The position numbers and the translations under genes are program-made. Positions 26,708-37,951 of a stretch of DNA of 64,000 bases are shown here, piece after piece; the stretch's first letter is position 1, and every line of letters begins with the position of its first letter. The notes under the pieces were generated by a model that searched no databases, had not been told where the DNA came from, and saw nothing but the letters and a program-made list of their open reading frames with translations. This DNA comes from Polynucleobacter sp. AM-7D1. Its GTDB lineage: Bacteria > Pseudomonadota > Gammaproteobacteria > Burkholderiales > Burkholderiaceae. The stretch lies in NCBI RefSeq assembly GCF_018688455.1, contig NZ_CP061319.1, positions 496,001 through 560,000 on the forward strand, given 5' to 3'.

Positions 26708-28417
26708 ATGACAACAGATAATCAAAATACCCAAGTCACTGATGGCTTTCATCTCGTCATTGATGCTTTAAAAGCAAATGACCTAGATACTATTTTTGGT
26801 CTCGTTGGTATTCCAATTACCGACTTGTGCCGTTTAGCTCAAGCTGAAGGAATGCGTTTCATTGGCTTCCGTCATGAGCAGCACGCAGGTAACGCTGCGG
26901 CGATTGCAGGTTACATGACACAAAAGCCTGGCATCTGTATGACTGTGTCAGCACCAGGTTTCTTGAACGGTTTAACAGCCTTGGCCAATGCCACGGTGAA
27001 CTGTTTCCCAATGATTTTGATTTCTGGTTCAAGCGAGCGTGAGATCGTTGACTTGCAGCAGGGCGATTACGAAGAGATGGATCAGCTCAATGCTGCTAAG
27101 CCATATTGCAAAGCTGCATATCGTATTAACCACATCGAAGATATCGGCATTGGTTTTGCTCGTGCAATTCGTGCAGCTGTTTCTGGTCGTCCAGGCGGTG
27201 TTTATTTGGACTTGCCTGCACAACTATTGGCTCAAACAATGCCAGTGGAAGAAGCTAAGAAATCAATCTTCAAAGTAATCGATCCAATTCCACGTCAAAT
27301 CCCTGCAGCCGATGCGGTAGAGCGTGCATTGAATGTATTGAAAGGCGCTAAGCGTCCATTGATTCTCTTGGGTAAAGGCGCTGCTTATGCTCAAGCTGAT
27401 GCTGATATTCGTGCATTGATTGAGAAGTCTGGTATCCCTTACTTGCCAATGTCGATGGCTAAAGGCTTATTGCCAGACAATCACCCACAATCTGCTTCTG
27501 CAGCACGTTCATTTGTATTGGCTGAGGCTGATGCAGTGATGTTGGTTGGCGCTCGCTTGAACTGGTTGCTTGCCCACGGTAAAGGCAAGACATGGGGCAA
27601 AGATCCTAAGAAATTTATTCAAATCGATATTCAAGCAAATGAAGTGGATAGCAACGTGCAAATCGATGCTCCGTTGATTGGTGACATTGGTTCTGTTGTT
27701 GGTGAACTTCTCAAAGGAATTGCCTCAGTTCCAAAACCGCCTGCCGAGTGGATCAGCGCGATCAACGAGAAAAAAGATAAGAACATGGCGAAGATGGCTG
27801 AAACATTAGCCAAAGAAGTTTCACCAATGAACTTCCATGGTGCTTTGCGTGCAATTCGTGATGTGATCAAGCAAAACCCAGATGTGAACTTGGTTAACGA
27901 AGGTGCAAACACACTCGACTACTGTCGTGCGATTGTGGATATGTACAAGCCACGTAAGCGTTTTGACTCTGGTACTTGGGGAATCATGGGTATTGGTATG
28001 GGTTATGCCATTGGTGCTGCTGTAACAAGTGGTTTACCTACAGTTGCAGTTGAGGGTGATAGCGCATTTGGTTTTAGTGGCATGGAGTTAGAAACCATTT
28101 GCCGTTACAACCTGCCAATCACTACAGTGGTTTTCAACAACAATGGCGTTTACCGTGGTACTGACGTAAATCCAACTGGTGGCGCTGATGTTGCTCCAAC
28201 AGTATTCGTGAAAGATGCGCGTTACGACAAGATGATTGAGGCGTTTGGTGGTGTTGGTTATTACGTAACTACCCCTGCCGAATTAGAAGCAGCTTTAACT
28301 AAGGCTATTGCCGAAGGTAAACCGGCCTTAATTAATGCAGTGATTGACGAGACGGCTGGTACAGAGAGTGGACGTTTAACAAACTTGAATCCATCCACTG
28401 CTGCTGGTAAGAAGTAA
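26708..28417 (+). CDS. oxc: Oxalyl-CoA decarboxylase Oxc
   Basis: This thiamine-diphosphate enzyme turns oxalyl-CoA into formyl-CoA and CO2. The 569-residue protein shows the Oxc start [20 protein letters not shown], the catalytic Glu in [12 protein letters not shown] (Glu57), the C-terminal ThDP/Mg motif [16 protein letters not shown]...NNNGVYRG, and the Oxc C-terminal SGRLTNLNP that closes over substrate. It is followed 74 bases later by frc, its partner in the oxalate cycle. The ATG is fixed by family alignment although no SD is visible. Confidence 0.97.
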   Translation: MTTDNQNTQVTDGFHLVIDALKANDLDTIFGLVGIPITDLCRLAQAEGMRFIGFRHEQHAGNAAAIAGYMTQKPGICMTVSAPGFLNGLTALANATVNCFPMILISGSSEREIVDLQQGDYEEMDQLNAAKPYCKAAYRINHIEDIGIGFARAIRAAVSGRPGGVYLDLPAQLLAQTMPVEEAKKSIFKVIDPIPRQIPAADAVERALNVLKGAKRPLILLGKGAAYAQADADIRALIEKSGIPYLPMSMAKGLLPDNHPQSASAARSFVLAEADAVMLVGARLNWLLAHGKGKTWGKDPKKFIQIDIQANEVDSNVQIDAPLIGDIGSVVGELLKGIASVPKPPAEWISAINEKKDKNMAKMAETLAKEVSPMNFHGALRAIRDVIKQNPDVNLVNEGANTLDYCRAIVDMYKPRKRFDSGTWGIMGIGMGYAIGAAVTSGLPTVAVEGDSAFGFSGMELETICRYNLPITTVVFNNNGVYRGTDVNPTGGADVAPTVFVKDARYDKMIEAFGGVGYYVTTPAELEAALTKAIAEGKPALINAVIDETAGTESGRLTNLNPSTAAGKK

Positions 28418-28491
28418 TACGTAATAAACACGCAATTTTTTTTAAGAACGAACTTAGCAACAAATAAGAAACACTTTAAGGAGAATCAAAC

Positions 28492-29742
28492 ATGACTAAA
28501 CCATTAGACGGTATTCGTATTATTGACTTCACACACGTACAGGCAGGTCCTGCATGTACTCAGCTATTGGCTTGGTACGGTGCGGATGTGATCAAAGTAG
28601 AGCGCCCAGGTTCTGGTGACGTAACTCGTAGCCAGTTGCGTGATATCCCAGGTGCGGATGCCTTGTATTTCACGATGTTGAACGGCAACAAGCGTTCATT
28701 GACATTGGACACTAAGACACAAGAAGGTAAAGAAGTTTTAGAGAAGATGATCAAAACATCTGACGTGATGGTTGAGAACTTCGGTCCAGGCGCTTTGGAT
28801 CGTATGGGTTTCAGCTGGGCACGTATTCAAGAATTGAATCCAAAAATGATCATGGCTTCTGTTAAAGGCTTTAGCGATGGCCATTCATACGAAGACTTAA
28901 AGGTATATGAGAACGTTGCTCAGTGTGCTGGTGGTGCAGCATCGACAACTGGTTTCTGGGATGGTCCTCCAACAGTTTCTGCTGCTGCTTTGGGCGATAG
29001 CAATACTGGTATGCATTTGGCAATTGGTATTTTGACTGCATTGATGCAGCGTCAAAAAACTGGCAAAGGTCAAAAAGTATCTTGCTCAATGCAAGACGCT
29101 GTATTGAACTTGTGCCGTGTGAAGTTGCGCGATCAACAACGTTTGGACAAGGTTGGCTACCTCGAAGAGTACCCACAGTACCCACACGGAACATTCTCCG
29201 ACGTAGTTCCACGCGGCGGTAATGCTGGTGGTGGTGGTCAGCCAGGCTGGGTATTAAAGTGTAAGGGTTGGGAAACAGATCCAAACGCATACATCTATTT
29301 CACTATTCAAGGTCACGCTTGGGAGCCAATTACTAAAGCTTTGGGCAAACCAGAGTGGGCAACTGATCCAGCGTATATGACTGCAGAAGCGCGTCAAGAT
29401 AAGATTTTTGATATCTTCGCAACGATTGAAGAGTGGCTCAAGGACAAGACTAAGTACGAAGCTGTGGACATCCTCCGCAAGTTCGATATTCCTTGCGCAC
29501 CAGTTCTCTCAATGAAAGAATTGGCAGCATCACCTGACTTGCGTAAGAGCGGCTCTATTGTTGAAGTTGACCACAAGGTTCGTGGTAAGTACTTAACAAT
29601 CGGTAGCCCAATCAAGTTCTCTGATTTGAAGATCGACGTTGGTCCATCACCAGTATTGGGTGAGCACACCGATGAAGTATTGAAAGACCTTGGCTATAAC
29701 GCTGATGATATTGCTAAGTTGCATGCAGCTAAAGCGGTTTAA
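28492..29742 (+). CDS. frc: Formyl-CoA:oxalate CoA-transferase, copy 1
   Basis: Frc moves CoA from formyl-CoA to oxalate, giving oxalyl-CoA for Oxc and releasing formate. The 416-residue class III CoA-transferase has the catalytic aspartate in AALGDSNTG, counted as Asp169, the same number as in the Oxalobacter enzyme, and the mobile glycine loop [11 protein letters not shown]. It closely resembles E. coli YfdW in memory alignment. A strong SD, AAGGAG, precedes the ATG. A terminator follows at 29771. Confidence 0.96.
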   Translation: MTKPLDGIRIIDFTHVQAGPACTQLLAWYGADVIKVERPGSGDVTRSQLRDIPGADALYFTMLNGNKRSLTLDTKTQEGKEVLEKMIKTSDVMVENFGPGALDRMGFSWARIQELNPKMIMASVKGFSDGHSYEDLKVYENVAQCAGGAASTTGFWDGPPTVSAAALGDSNTGMHLAIGILTALMQRQKTGKGQKVSCSMQDAVLNLCRVKLRDQQRLDKVGYLEEYPQYPHGTFSDVVPRGGNAGGGGQPGWVLKCKGWETDPNAYIYFTIQGHAWEPITKALGKPEWATDPAYMTAEARQDKIFDIFATIEEWLKDKTKYEAVDILRKFDIPCAPVLSMKELAASPDLRKSGSIVEVDHKVRGKYLTIGSPIKFSDLKIDVGPSPVLGEHTDEVLKDLGYNADDIAKLHAAKAV

Positions 29743-29770
29743 TAACAATAAGTAATTTTGTTTTGATCTT

Positions 29771-29798
29771 AAAGGCGCTCTTGTGAGCGCCTTTTTTT
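29771..29798 (+). terminator. Rho-independent terminator after frc copy 1
   Basis: Perfect 10-base stem AAAGGCGCTC / GAGCGCCTTT with loop TTGT, followed by a run of T residues, 29 bases after the frc stop. It should end the oxc-frc transcript before the PAS gene. Confidence 0.93.
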
Positions 29799-29836
29799 AT
29801 TCACCCGAATAGAGTAAAAGTCTTTAGATAGGCATT

Positions 29837-30256
29837 ATGAAAACAAATGTAGATTTAAACCAATTGATCGACTGCATTGGCGATGCAGTGATTGTTGCTG
29901 ATGCTCATGAAAAAATTGTTCTTTGGAACGCAGCTGCAAGCAGAATTTTTGGTTACTCTGAAGAAGAAGCGCTTGGAAACACTTTAGATTTGATTGTTCC
30001 TGAGCGTCAGCGCCAGCGACACAACGAGGGCTACAGCAAATCCATGGAGACGGGTGCTACCCGTTATGGCACTTCATTGCTAAAGGTGCCGGCAAAGCAC
30101 AAAGATGGCCATACTTTATCAATCGCTTTTACCGTGGGCATGTTGTTTGATGCAAATAATCAAGCTTATGGCGTAGCCGCAGTAATTCGGGATGAGACCC
30201 AAGGTTTTGCAGAAGAAAGGGCGCTCAAAAAGCGACTTTCGGATCTTGAAAGCTGA
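29837..30256 (+). CDS. Stand-alone PAS domain protein
   Basis: The 139-residue protein is almost entirely one PAS/S-box domain (DAVIVADAHEKIVLWNAAASRIFGYSEEEALG, residues 16-47, to a C-terminal PAC-like strand YGVAAVIRDET), plus a short basic/acidic helix. There is no kinase, cyclase or DNA-binding output domain. His62, in RQRHNEGY, aligns by eye with the haem-ligand histidine of FixL-type PAS domains, but many non-haem PAS domains also have His here. Its place between the two frc genes suggests a sensory or adaptor role in oxalate regulation. Confidence 0.82.
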   Translation: MKTNVDLNQLIDCIGDAVIVADAHEKIVLWNAAASRIFGYSEEEALGNTLDLIVPERQRQRHNEGYSKSMETGATRYGTSLLKVPAKHKDGHTLSIAFTVGMLFDANNQAYGVAAVIRDETQGFAEERALKKRLSDLES

Positions 30257-30257
30257 A

Positions 30258-30320
30258 GATTTCACAGTGAAATCCCCTAATAAGGCCCATCTGGGCTGGG
30301 ATGTGCCTAATAAATAGGCA
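30258..30320. repeat. Cluster of three inverted repeats upstream of frc copy 2
   Basis: Three short perfect palindromes occur in 63 bases: GATTTCACAGTGAAATC (30258-30274), GCCCATCTGGGC (30284-30295) and TGCCTA-ATAAA-TAGGCA (30304-30320). No T-run follows, so they do not make an obvious terminator. They may be operators or RNA structure in the frc copy 2 promoter region. Confidence 0.5.
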
Positions 30321-30395
30321 TGCCATGTTGCACCGCAATCCGTCGCTGGTAAAATTGGCTTAATTCAAAATTTCAATCTTATTAGGACTTTAATC

Positions 30396-31643
30396 ATGGC
30401 AAAAGCATTAGAAGGGGTCAAAATTCTTGACTTCACACACGTTCAATCTGGCCCAACATGTACTCAGTTGCTCGCTTGGTTTGGTGCAGACGTAATTAAA
30501 GTAGAAAAATCAGGTGAAGGCGATGCCACTCGTGGTCAATTGCGCGATATCCCTGATGCAGATAGTTTGTATTTCACCATGTTGAACCACAACAAGCGTT
30601 CAATCACTGTTAATACGAAGACTCCAAAGGGCAAAGAAATCCTGGAGCGTTTGATTAAGGAGTGCGACGTTCTTGTTGAGAACTTTGCTCCTGGTGCATT
30701 AGATCGTATGGGTTTTTCTTGGGAGCGTATTCAAGAGCTCAATCCTATGATGATCATGGCTTCAGTAAAAGGTTTTGGTCCTGGCCCTTACGAGGATTGC
30801 AAAGTTTATGAAAACGTTGCTCAATGTGCTGGCGGTTCAGCATCTACAACTGGTTTTGATGATGGACCTCCGATGGTGACTGGTGCGCAAATTGGTGACA
30901 GTGGTACTGGTCTGCATTTAGCATTGGGAATTGTGACTGCGCTCTATCAACGCACACATTCTGGTCGTGGTCAAAAAGTATTGGCAGCAATGCAAGATGC
31001 GGTATTGAATTTGTGCCGCGTGAAGTTGCGCGATCAACAGCGCTTAGAGCGCGTTGGTTTGATGCAAGAGTACCCACAGTTCCCTAATGGAGAGTTCGGT
31101 GACTCTGTACCCCGCGCTGGTAATGCCTCTGGTGGCGGTCAGCCTGGTTGGATTGTGAAATGCAAAGGCTGGGAAACAGATCCAAATTCTTATATGTATG
31201 TGATTGTGCAGGCTCCAGTTTGGGAGGCAATCTGCAAGGTAATCGCTCGCGAAGATTGGATTACAGATGTGCGTTTTGCATCACCAATGGCACGCTTGCC
31301 ACACCTTATGGAAATTTTCGGTGAAATTGAGAAGTGGACGATGACTAAGACAAAGTTTGAAGTCATGGATATCTTGAACAAATACGATATTCCTTGTGGT
31401 CCAATTTTGTCGATGAAAGAGATCGCAGAAGAGCCAGCATTGCGTGCTACAGGAACTGTTGTTGAAGTGGATCATCCAATTCGTGGCAAATATCTCACTG
31501 TTGGTAACCCAATTAAGATGTCTGATAGTCCAACGGAGGTAACTCGTTCACCCTTACTGGGCGAGCATACCGATGAGATCCTTCACGAACTGGGCTATTC
31601 AACTGATGAGTTGATTAGTCTTCGTCACGATAAGGTGATCTAA
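30396..31643 (+). CDS. Formyl-CoA:oxalate CoA-transferase-like protein, copy 2
   Basis: A 415-residue paralogue of Frc copy 1 with the same fold signatures: catalytic aspartate Asp168 in AQIGDSGTG and a glycine loop changed from GGGGQ to SGGGQ in [11 protein letters not shown]. The substrate-side segment differs (GFGPGPYED instead of [10 protein letters not shown]). It may use oxalate with different kinetics, or a different acceptor or donor acid. It is followed one base later by a formyltransferase-fold gene, so the pair is probably cotranscribed. Confidence 0.88.
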   Translation: MAKALEGVKILDFTHVQSGPTCTQLLAWFGADVIKVEKSGEGDATRGQLRDIPDADSLYFTMLNHNKRSITVNTKTPKGKEILERLIKECDVLVENFAPGALDRMGFSWERIQELNPMMIMASVKGFGPGPYEDCKVYENVAQCAGGSASTTGFDDGPPMVTGAQIGDSGTGLHLALGIVTALYQRTHSGRGQKVLAAMQDAVLNLCRVKLRDQQRLERVGLMQEYPQFPNGEFGDSVPRAGNASGGGQPGWIVKCKGWETDPNSYMYVIVQAPVWEAICKVIAREDWITDVRFASPMARLPHLMEIFGEIEKWTMTKTKFEVMDILNKYDIPCGPILSMKEIAEEPALRATGTVVEVDHPIRGKYLTVGNPIKMSDSPTEVTRSPLLGEHTDEILHELGYSTDELISLRHDKVI

Positions 31644-31644
31644 G

Positions 31645-32577
31645 ATGCGTGTTGCGCTGATTGGAAGTGCGGATTTTGGTAAGGCGGCATTAGAGGCTTT
31701 TTTAGATCGTGGTGACGAAGTTGTTGCCGTTTTTTGTCCGCCAGATAATCCAAAATCTAGCAAACCTGAGGTGCTGAAAGAAGCGGCTATTGCAAGAGGC
31801 TTAAGCCCCTTGCAATTTGCCTCTCTCAAGGGCCCTGAAGCAGCGCAAGCAATGATTGATAGTCAGGCGGATATCTGTGTGATGGCCTATGTGCTTCAGT
31901 TTGTGCCGCAAGAGCTTTGCAAAATTCCTAAACATGGAACTATTCAATATCACCCTTCCTTATTGCCGAAGTACCGTGGCCCTAGCGCCATTAATTGGGC
32001 AATTGCATTGGGTGAAGAAAAAACAGGTCTGACAATCTTTCGCCCATCCGATGGTTTGGATGAGGGTGAAATCATTTTGCAAAAAGAAGTTGCTATTGGA
32101 CCTGACGATACCTTGGGTAAAGTCTACTTTGATCACTTATTTCCGGTTGGAGTGAAAGCGCTTCTTGAGGCTGCTGATTTAGTGGTTGCCAATCAACATC
32201 AAGAAGTTGTTCAAGACGAATCGCAGGCGAATTACGAAGGCTGGTTTGATGCAAATGCTGCTCAAATTCACTGGGCTACTCACATTACTCAAATTTATAA
32301 CTTAATACGTGCATGCAATCCTGCACCGGGTGCTTGGACTAAGCTTGGTGAGCAAAAAGTACAGATCTACGATTGCCACAAGCATGTAGCAGCTACCTTT
32401 GGATCCGTTAAAGGCAAGCCTGGTGAAATCACTCAAATTACGTTGGATTCATTCTTTGTCGCCTGCCATGGTGGGCAGATCGAAGTCCTTAAGGCAAAAG
32501 GCGCTGCTGGAAAAGTAACAGGCGCTGAATTAGCTAAAGAGTTGAGTTTAGAGATCGGCCACTTCTTCGCACTATAA
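31645..32577 (+). CDS. Formyltransferase-fold protein resembling the hydrolase domain of 10-formyltetrahydrofolate dehydrogenase
   Basis: The 310-residue protein has the formyltransferase N-terminal domain with HPSLLPKYRGPSAINW and GLDEGEI; His103 and Asp139 match the catalytic His and Asp of Fmt and of the ALDH1L1 hydrolase domain. YHPSLLP and AINWAI, and later AQIHWA...IRACNPAPGAW, fit the ALDH1L1 type better than methionyl-tRNA formyltransferase. The C-terminal half matches the Fmt C-terminal fold; there is no aldehyde dehydrogenase domain. One base after frc copy 2, it may move or release formyl groups between formyl-CoA, folate and formate. Substrate is inferred only. Confidence 0.8.
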   Translation: MRVALIGSADFGKAALEAFLDRGDEVVAVFCPPDNPKSSKPEVLKEAAIARGLSPLQFASLKGPEAAQAMIDSQADICVMAYVLQFVPQELCKIPKHGTIQYHPSLLPKYRGPSAINWAIALGEEKTGLTIFRPSDGLDEGEIILQKEVAIGPDDTLGKVYFDHLFPVGVKALLEAADLVVANQHQEVVQDESQANYEGWFDANAAQIHWATHITQIYNLIRACNPAPGAWTKLGEQKVQIYDCHKHVAATFGSVKGKPGEITQITLDSFFVACHGGQIEVLKAKGAAGKVTGAELAKELSLEIGHFFAL

Positions 32578-32595
32578 GCGACAACAAGCTAGAAA

Positions 32596-34317
<1,722 letters not shown>

Positions 34318-34325
<8 letters not shown>

Positions 34326-34509
34326 TCGAGTAGACGTAAGCGCGCTGCTTTAATTTGGCTGCTTTAGCGCGACGTTGATCTTCAGTGGTTAAAGGTTCCT
34401 TATCCCAGAGGAGGGCGCGACCAGCTTGTTGACCTGCCTCGAGGTGCGGTTTCTCGGATTTAAGTTCATTTAAGAACTGGGTGAATTCGGATGTATATCT
34501 AGCCATCAT
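34318..34509 (-). CDS. DUF3460 family small protein
   Basis: A 63-residue protein with the DUF3460 pattern: YTSEFTQFLNELKSEKPHLE, GRALLWDKEP and a basic C-terminal helix (KAAKLKQRAYVY). This family is confined to beta-proteobacteria and is regularly encoded just before scpA and panC. Its function is unknown. It may start at the second Met of the MMAR beginning. It overlaps scpA by eight bases, suggesting coupling. Confidence 0.85.
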
Positions 34510-34656
34510 ATTTCCTAAAATTCTTAATTAATTCAATAACTTGCAAAAATTACCCTGCAGCAACTAACTGCTTAGCCCATCATTATTAACGATTTTCCCT
34601 ACAAACCTGCCGACTTTTTGGCTAATTCCTAGAAATTCGCCATTTTGAGGCTGTTT

Positions 34657-36327
34657 TTATAGGTTTGCGGCCAATAAAGCTTCGATTTGAGGCGCCTCAA
34701 CACGGCTCATGAGGTGTTTGTAGGCTTTGATTGGGTTTTGGCTGGAGAGCGGCGTTTTAAGGTCATTCCAGGTCATGGCGGGGACTGAGAGGAACTCCTC
34801 AACTCCCGCTGTGACTTGAGGCAAGATCGGCTTGAGATAGAGACTTAATAGGCGGAATGCCTCCAAGGTCACACTGCAGACTCCTTGCAAGTCAGATTCT
34901 CGGCCTGGATCTTTGGCGATTTCCCAAGGCTTGTTCTCATCAACGAAGGCGTTGACCTTATCTGCCAGCTCCATGATGGTACGCAGTGCCTTGGCATATT
35001 CACGAGCTTCATACAGCTCAGCAATTTTTTCACTGGCGGATCTAATATCAGCAAGCAATGCATTCTCCATTGCTGCATCAGAAACTACTCCACCAAAACG
35101 CTTTACCAAGAAGCCAGCACTACGACTGGCGATGTTGATGTACTTGCCCAATAGATCGCTGTTGACTCGCGCAACAAAGTCTTGGAGGTTTAAATCCAAA
35201 TCTTCCATACTGTCATTCAGTTTGGTCGCAAAGTAATAGCGGAACCACTCAGGATTAAAACCAGATTCAATTACGCTATGCGCAGAAATTAATGTGCCAC
35301 GCGACTTACTCATTTTCTCGCCATCGACAGTGAGGAAGCCATGAGCAAATACATTGGTTGGTGTGCGGTAGCCTGCGAAGTGCAGAGTTGCTGGCCAAAA
35401 GAGTGTGTGGAAATACAGAATGTCTTTGCCAATAAAGTGGTACTGCTCGGTTGTTGTATCGGGCTTAACCCATTCCTCAAAGTTCAAGCCTTTGCTCTGG
35501 CAGTAGTTGAGGAAGCTAGCGTAGTAGCCGATCGGCGCATCAAGCCAAACATAGAAATACTTGCCAGGTGCGTCGGGGATTTCAAAGCCAAAGTAGGGGG
35601 CATCACGGGAGATATCCCAGTCACCAAGCTTGCTATCTCCTGGCTGTCCAACCCATTCCTTCATTTTGTTACGAGCTTCAGGTTGTAAGGGAGTTTTTAC
35701 TTGGGTCCACTCACGCAAGAAAGTTTCACAGCGAGGATCGGATAGTTTGAAGAAGTAATGATCGGAAACCTTTTTAATCGGTGTTGCACCACTCACTACA
35801 GAGAACGGGTTTTTTAAATCTGTTGGGGAGTAGGTTGCTCCGCACTTTTCACAAGAATCTCCATACTGATCTTTAGCGCCACACTTGGGACATTCACCTT
35901 TAATAAAGCGATCCGGCAAGAACATTTCTTTAACAGGGTCATACGCTTGCTCAATCGAGCGCATTTCGATTAGGCCAGCATCACGTAACTTGAGGTAAAT
36001 GCTTTGAGATAGCTTTTCATTCTCGGGGCTATCTGTCGTGTAATAGTTATCGAAAGAGATTAAGAAATCATCAAAGTCACGCTTGTGCTCTTTCCAAACA
36101 TTGGCGATAAGTTCTTTAGGGGTAAGACCCTCTTTTTCGGCACGCAACATGATTGGAGTGCCGTGCGTATCATCAGCGCCAACATAGTGGACTTCGTGAC
36201 CACGCATTCTCTGAAAGCGCACCCAAATATCTGTCTGGATATATTCCACCAAATGCCCAATGTGAATCTGGCCATTAGCGTAAGGCAAGGCGGAGGTAAC
36301 TAGCAGGCGACGTTTGGGGCTACTCAT
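34657..36327 (-). CDS. metG: Methionine-tRNA ligase MetG, lacking the C-terminal tRNA-binding domain
   Basis: MetG charges tRNA-Met. The 556-residue protein has the HIGH motif (GQIHIGHL, near residue 19), a zinc knuckle [18 protein letters not shown] near 145, and KMSKS in [10 protein letters not shown] near 333, followed by the anticodon-binding helical domain. Many proteobacterial MetRS, such as E. coli, add a C-terminal Trbp111-like dimerisation domain of about 110 residues; it is absent, and the 147 bases after the stop do not encode it. Confidence 0.96.
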   Translation of the reverse strand: MSSPKRRLLVTSALPYANGQIHIGHLVEYIQTDIWVRFQRMRGHEVHYVGADDTHGTPIMLRAEKEGLTPKELIANVWKEHKRDFDDFLISFDNYYTTDSPENEKLSQSIYLKLRDAGLIEMRSIEQAYDPVKEMFLPDRFIKGECPKCGAKDQYGDSCEKCGATYSPTDLKNPFSVVSGATPIKKVSDHYFFKLSDPRCETFLREWTQVKTPLQPEARNKMKEWVGQPGDSKLGDWDISRDAPYFGFEIPDAPGKYFYVWLDAPIGYYASFLNYCQSKGLNFEEWVKPDTTTEQYHFIGKDILYFHTLFWPATLHFAGYRTPTNVFAHGFLTVDGEKMSKSRGTLISAHSVIESGFNPEWFRYYFATKLNDSMEDLDLNLQDFVARVNSDLLGKYINIASRSAGFLVKRFGGVVSDAAMENALLADIRSASEKIAELYEAREYAKALRTIMELADKVNAFVDENKPWEIAKDPGRESDLQGVCSVTLEAFRLLSLYLKPILPQVTAGVEEFLSVPAMTWNDLKTPLSSQNPIKAYKHLMSRVEAPQIEALLAANL

Positions 36328-36455
36328 GCGGACTTAAAAGAAATAAATTCAACAATTGGGAATACAAGATTATGGGGCTTGAGCCCTCACTTCAGCACTA
36401 ATTTTAGTCTGCGGTTAAAGTTAATACCGATTTGAACCTATTTAAGAGGCGTTTT

Positions 36456-37304
36456 ATGGCTTTGCCCCACAACATTCAGATGTCTAACGCTTCCGTGCCC
36501 TTGGTGCACGAGGTGCAGATCATGGATGAAGCAGGCCGCATTAAGACCACCCATATTCCTGGAGAGCGCCCTTTAACCATTTACTTGGATAAGCGAGAGG
36601 TCGTCACCTTGATGACCTTAGGGAGCGCCCCTGAAGCCCTCGTATTGGGATATTTGCGTAATCAGCGCCTAGTAGAGTCCCCAGACGATATTGCTAGCAT
36701 TCAGGTCGACTGGGAGACGGATTCAGCTGCCGTCAAAACTCACCGCAGCACAGTGGACATCGATGCCCTTACCAGTAAGCGCGTGGTGACTACGGGTTGC
36801 GGGCAGGGTACGATGTTTGGCGGCTTGATTGAGGAGATGGCAGAAATTAGATTGCCAGACGGCCCTCAATTAACCCAAGAGGCAATCGTAGCCCTCATCG
36901 ATAGCATTCGAGTTCATGACACCATCTATAAGAAATCTGGCTCGGTTCATGCCTGCGCTGTGTTTGAGCGCGATGGCAATAATAATGTCCGCCTTCTGCA
37001 TTTCATCGAAGACGTTGGGCGGCATAACGCCGTAGACTCAATCTCGGGCCTGATGTGGCTGGCAGATAAGCAGGGCAAAGACCTAATCTTTTTCACTACC
37101 GGGCGCCTCACCTCGGAGATGGTCATTAAAGGGGCTCAGATGGGTATTCCTTTCTTGTTGACCCGCTCCGGCGTGACTCTAATGGGTTTGGAGCTCGCCC
37201 GCAAAACCAATCTCACACTTCTATCCCGCTGCTCGGGCAAGCATTTTGAGATCTTCAACGCCCCTGAGAGGGTGATTTTTACCTCCCTGCCTATTACCTC
37301 GTAA
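36456..37304 (+). CDS. fdhD: Formate dehydrogenase accessory sulfurtransferase FdhD
   Basis: FdhD delivers sulfur from IscS-type desulfurase to the molybdenum cofactor of formate dehydrogenase. I chose ATG 36456, preceded by AAGAGG at six bases; a TTG eight codons upstream is less likely. The 282-residue product has the active loop TTGCGQGTMFGG with one Cys, the cofactor block FIEDVGRHNAVDSISG, and FTTGRLTSEMVIKGAQMGIPFL. No formate dehydrogenase subunit is in the window. Formate made by the oxalate pathway is a plausible substrate for the enzyme it matures. Confidence 0.93.
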   Translation: MALPHNIQMSNASVPLVHEVQIMDEAGRIKTTHIPGERPLTIYLDKREVVTLMTLGSAPEALVLGYLRNQRLVESPDDIASIQVDWETDSAAVKTHRSTVDIDALTSKRVVTTGCGQGTMFGGLIEEMAEIRLPDGPQLTQEAIVALIDSIRVHDTIYKKSGSVHACAVFERDGNNNVRLLHFIEDVGRHNAVDSISGLMWLADKQGKDLIFFTTGRLTSEMVIKGAQMGIPFLLTRSGVTLMGLELARKTNLTLLSRCSGKHFEIFNAPERVIFTSLPITS

Positions 37305-37345
37305 ATTCGTGGTCATAGGCCCTGCGATGGTTTTACAATTCGGCC

Positions 37346-37912
37346 ATGACTATTAAATCTGACCACTGGATCCGCCGCATGGGCGAGCAAGGCATGATCA
37401 GCCCATTTGAACCTGGGCAAGTCCGCCAAGATGCCGCCGGGCAAAAAATTGTGAGCTATGGCACTTCAAGCTATGGCTATGACATTCGTTGCGCTGATGA
37501 GTTCAAGATTTTCACGAACATCAATAGCACTATCGTTGACCCAAAGAATTTCGACGAGCAATCCTTTGTAGATTTCAAGGGCCCAGTTTGTATCATCCCT
37601 CCCAACTCTTTTGCTTTGGCGAGAACAGTTGAGTACTTCAAGATACCGCGCAGTGTATTAACAGTGTGCGTTGGTAAGAGTACTTATGCGCGTTGCGGAA
37701 TTATTGTGAACGTCACTCCATTTGAGCCGGAGTGGGAAGGTTACGTCACACTCGAGTTTTCTAATACGACTCCATTACCTGCAAAAATTTATGCCGGTGA
37801 GGGATGTGCACAAGTTTTGTTCTTTGAAAGCGATGAAGTGTGCGGCACATCGTACAAAGATCGTGGCGGTAAGTATCAAGGCCAAGTCGGCGTAACTTTG
37901 CCGAAGACTTAA
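37346..37912 (+). CDS. dcd: dCTP deaminase
   Basis: Dcd deaminates dCTP to dUTP for thymidylate synthesis. The 188-residue protein matches the family throughout: [12 protein letters not shown] start, SYGYDIRC near residue 40, [20 protein letters not shown] with the catalytic Glu-containing segment near 110-135, and the C-terminal [13 protein letters not shown]. It lies 41 bases after fdhD and 39 bases before the decarboxylase gene. Confidence 0.97.
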   Translation: MTIKSDHWIRRMGEQGMISPFEPGQVRQDAAGQKIVSYGTSSYGYDIRCADEFKIFTNINSTIVDPKNFDEQSFVDFKGPVCIIPPNSFALARTVEYFKIPRSVLTVCVGKSTYARCGIIVNVTPFEPEWEGYVTLEFSNTTPLPAKIYAGEGCAQVLFFESDEVCGTSYKDRGGKYQGQVGVTLPKT

Positions 37913-37951
37913 TCTATTTAATCGCCGTATTGGCGAGTTTAAAGGCTACTC

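Noticed and set aside
30258-30274. Palindrome after the PAS gene as a terminator.
   Set aside because: No T-run follows it; the following bases are CCCC.
36432-36455. TTG start for fdhD eight codons upstream.
   Set aside because: The ATG at 36456 has a well-spaced AAGAGG and fits the family length.
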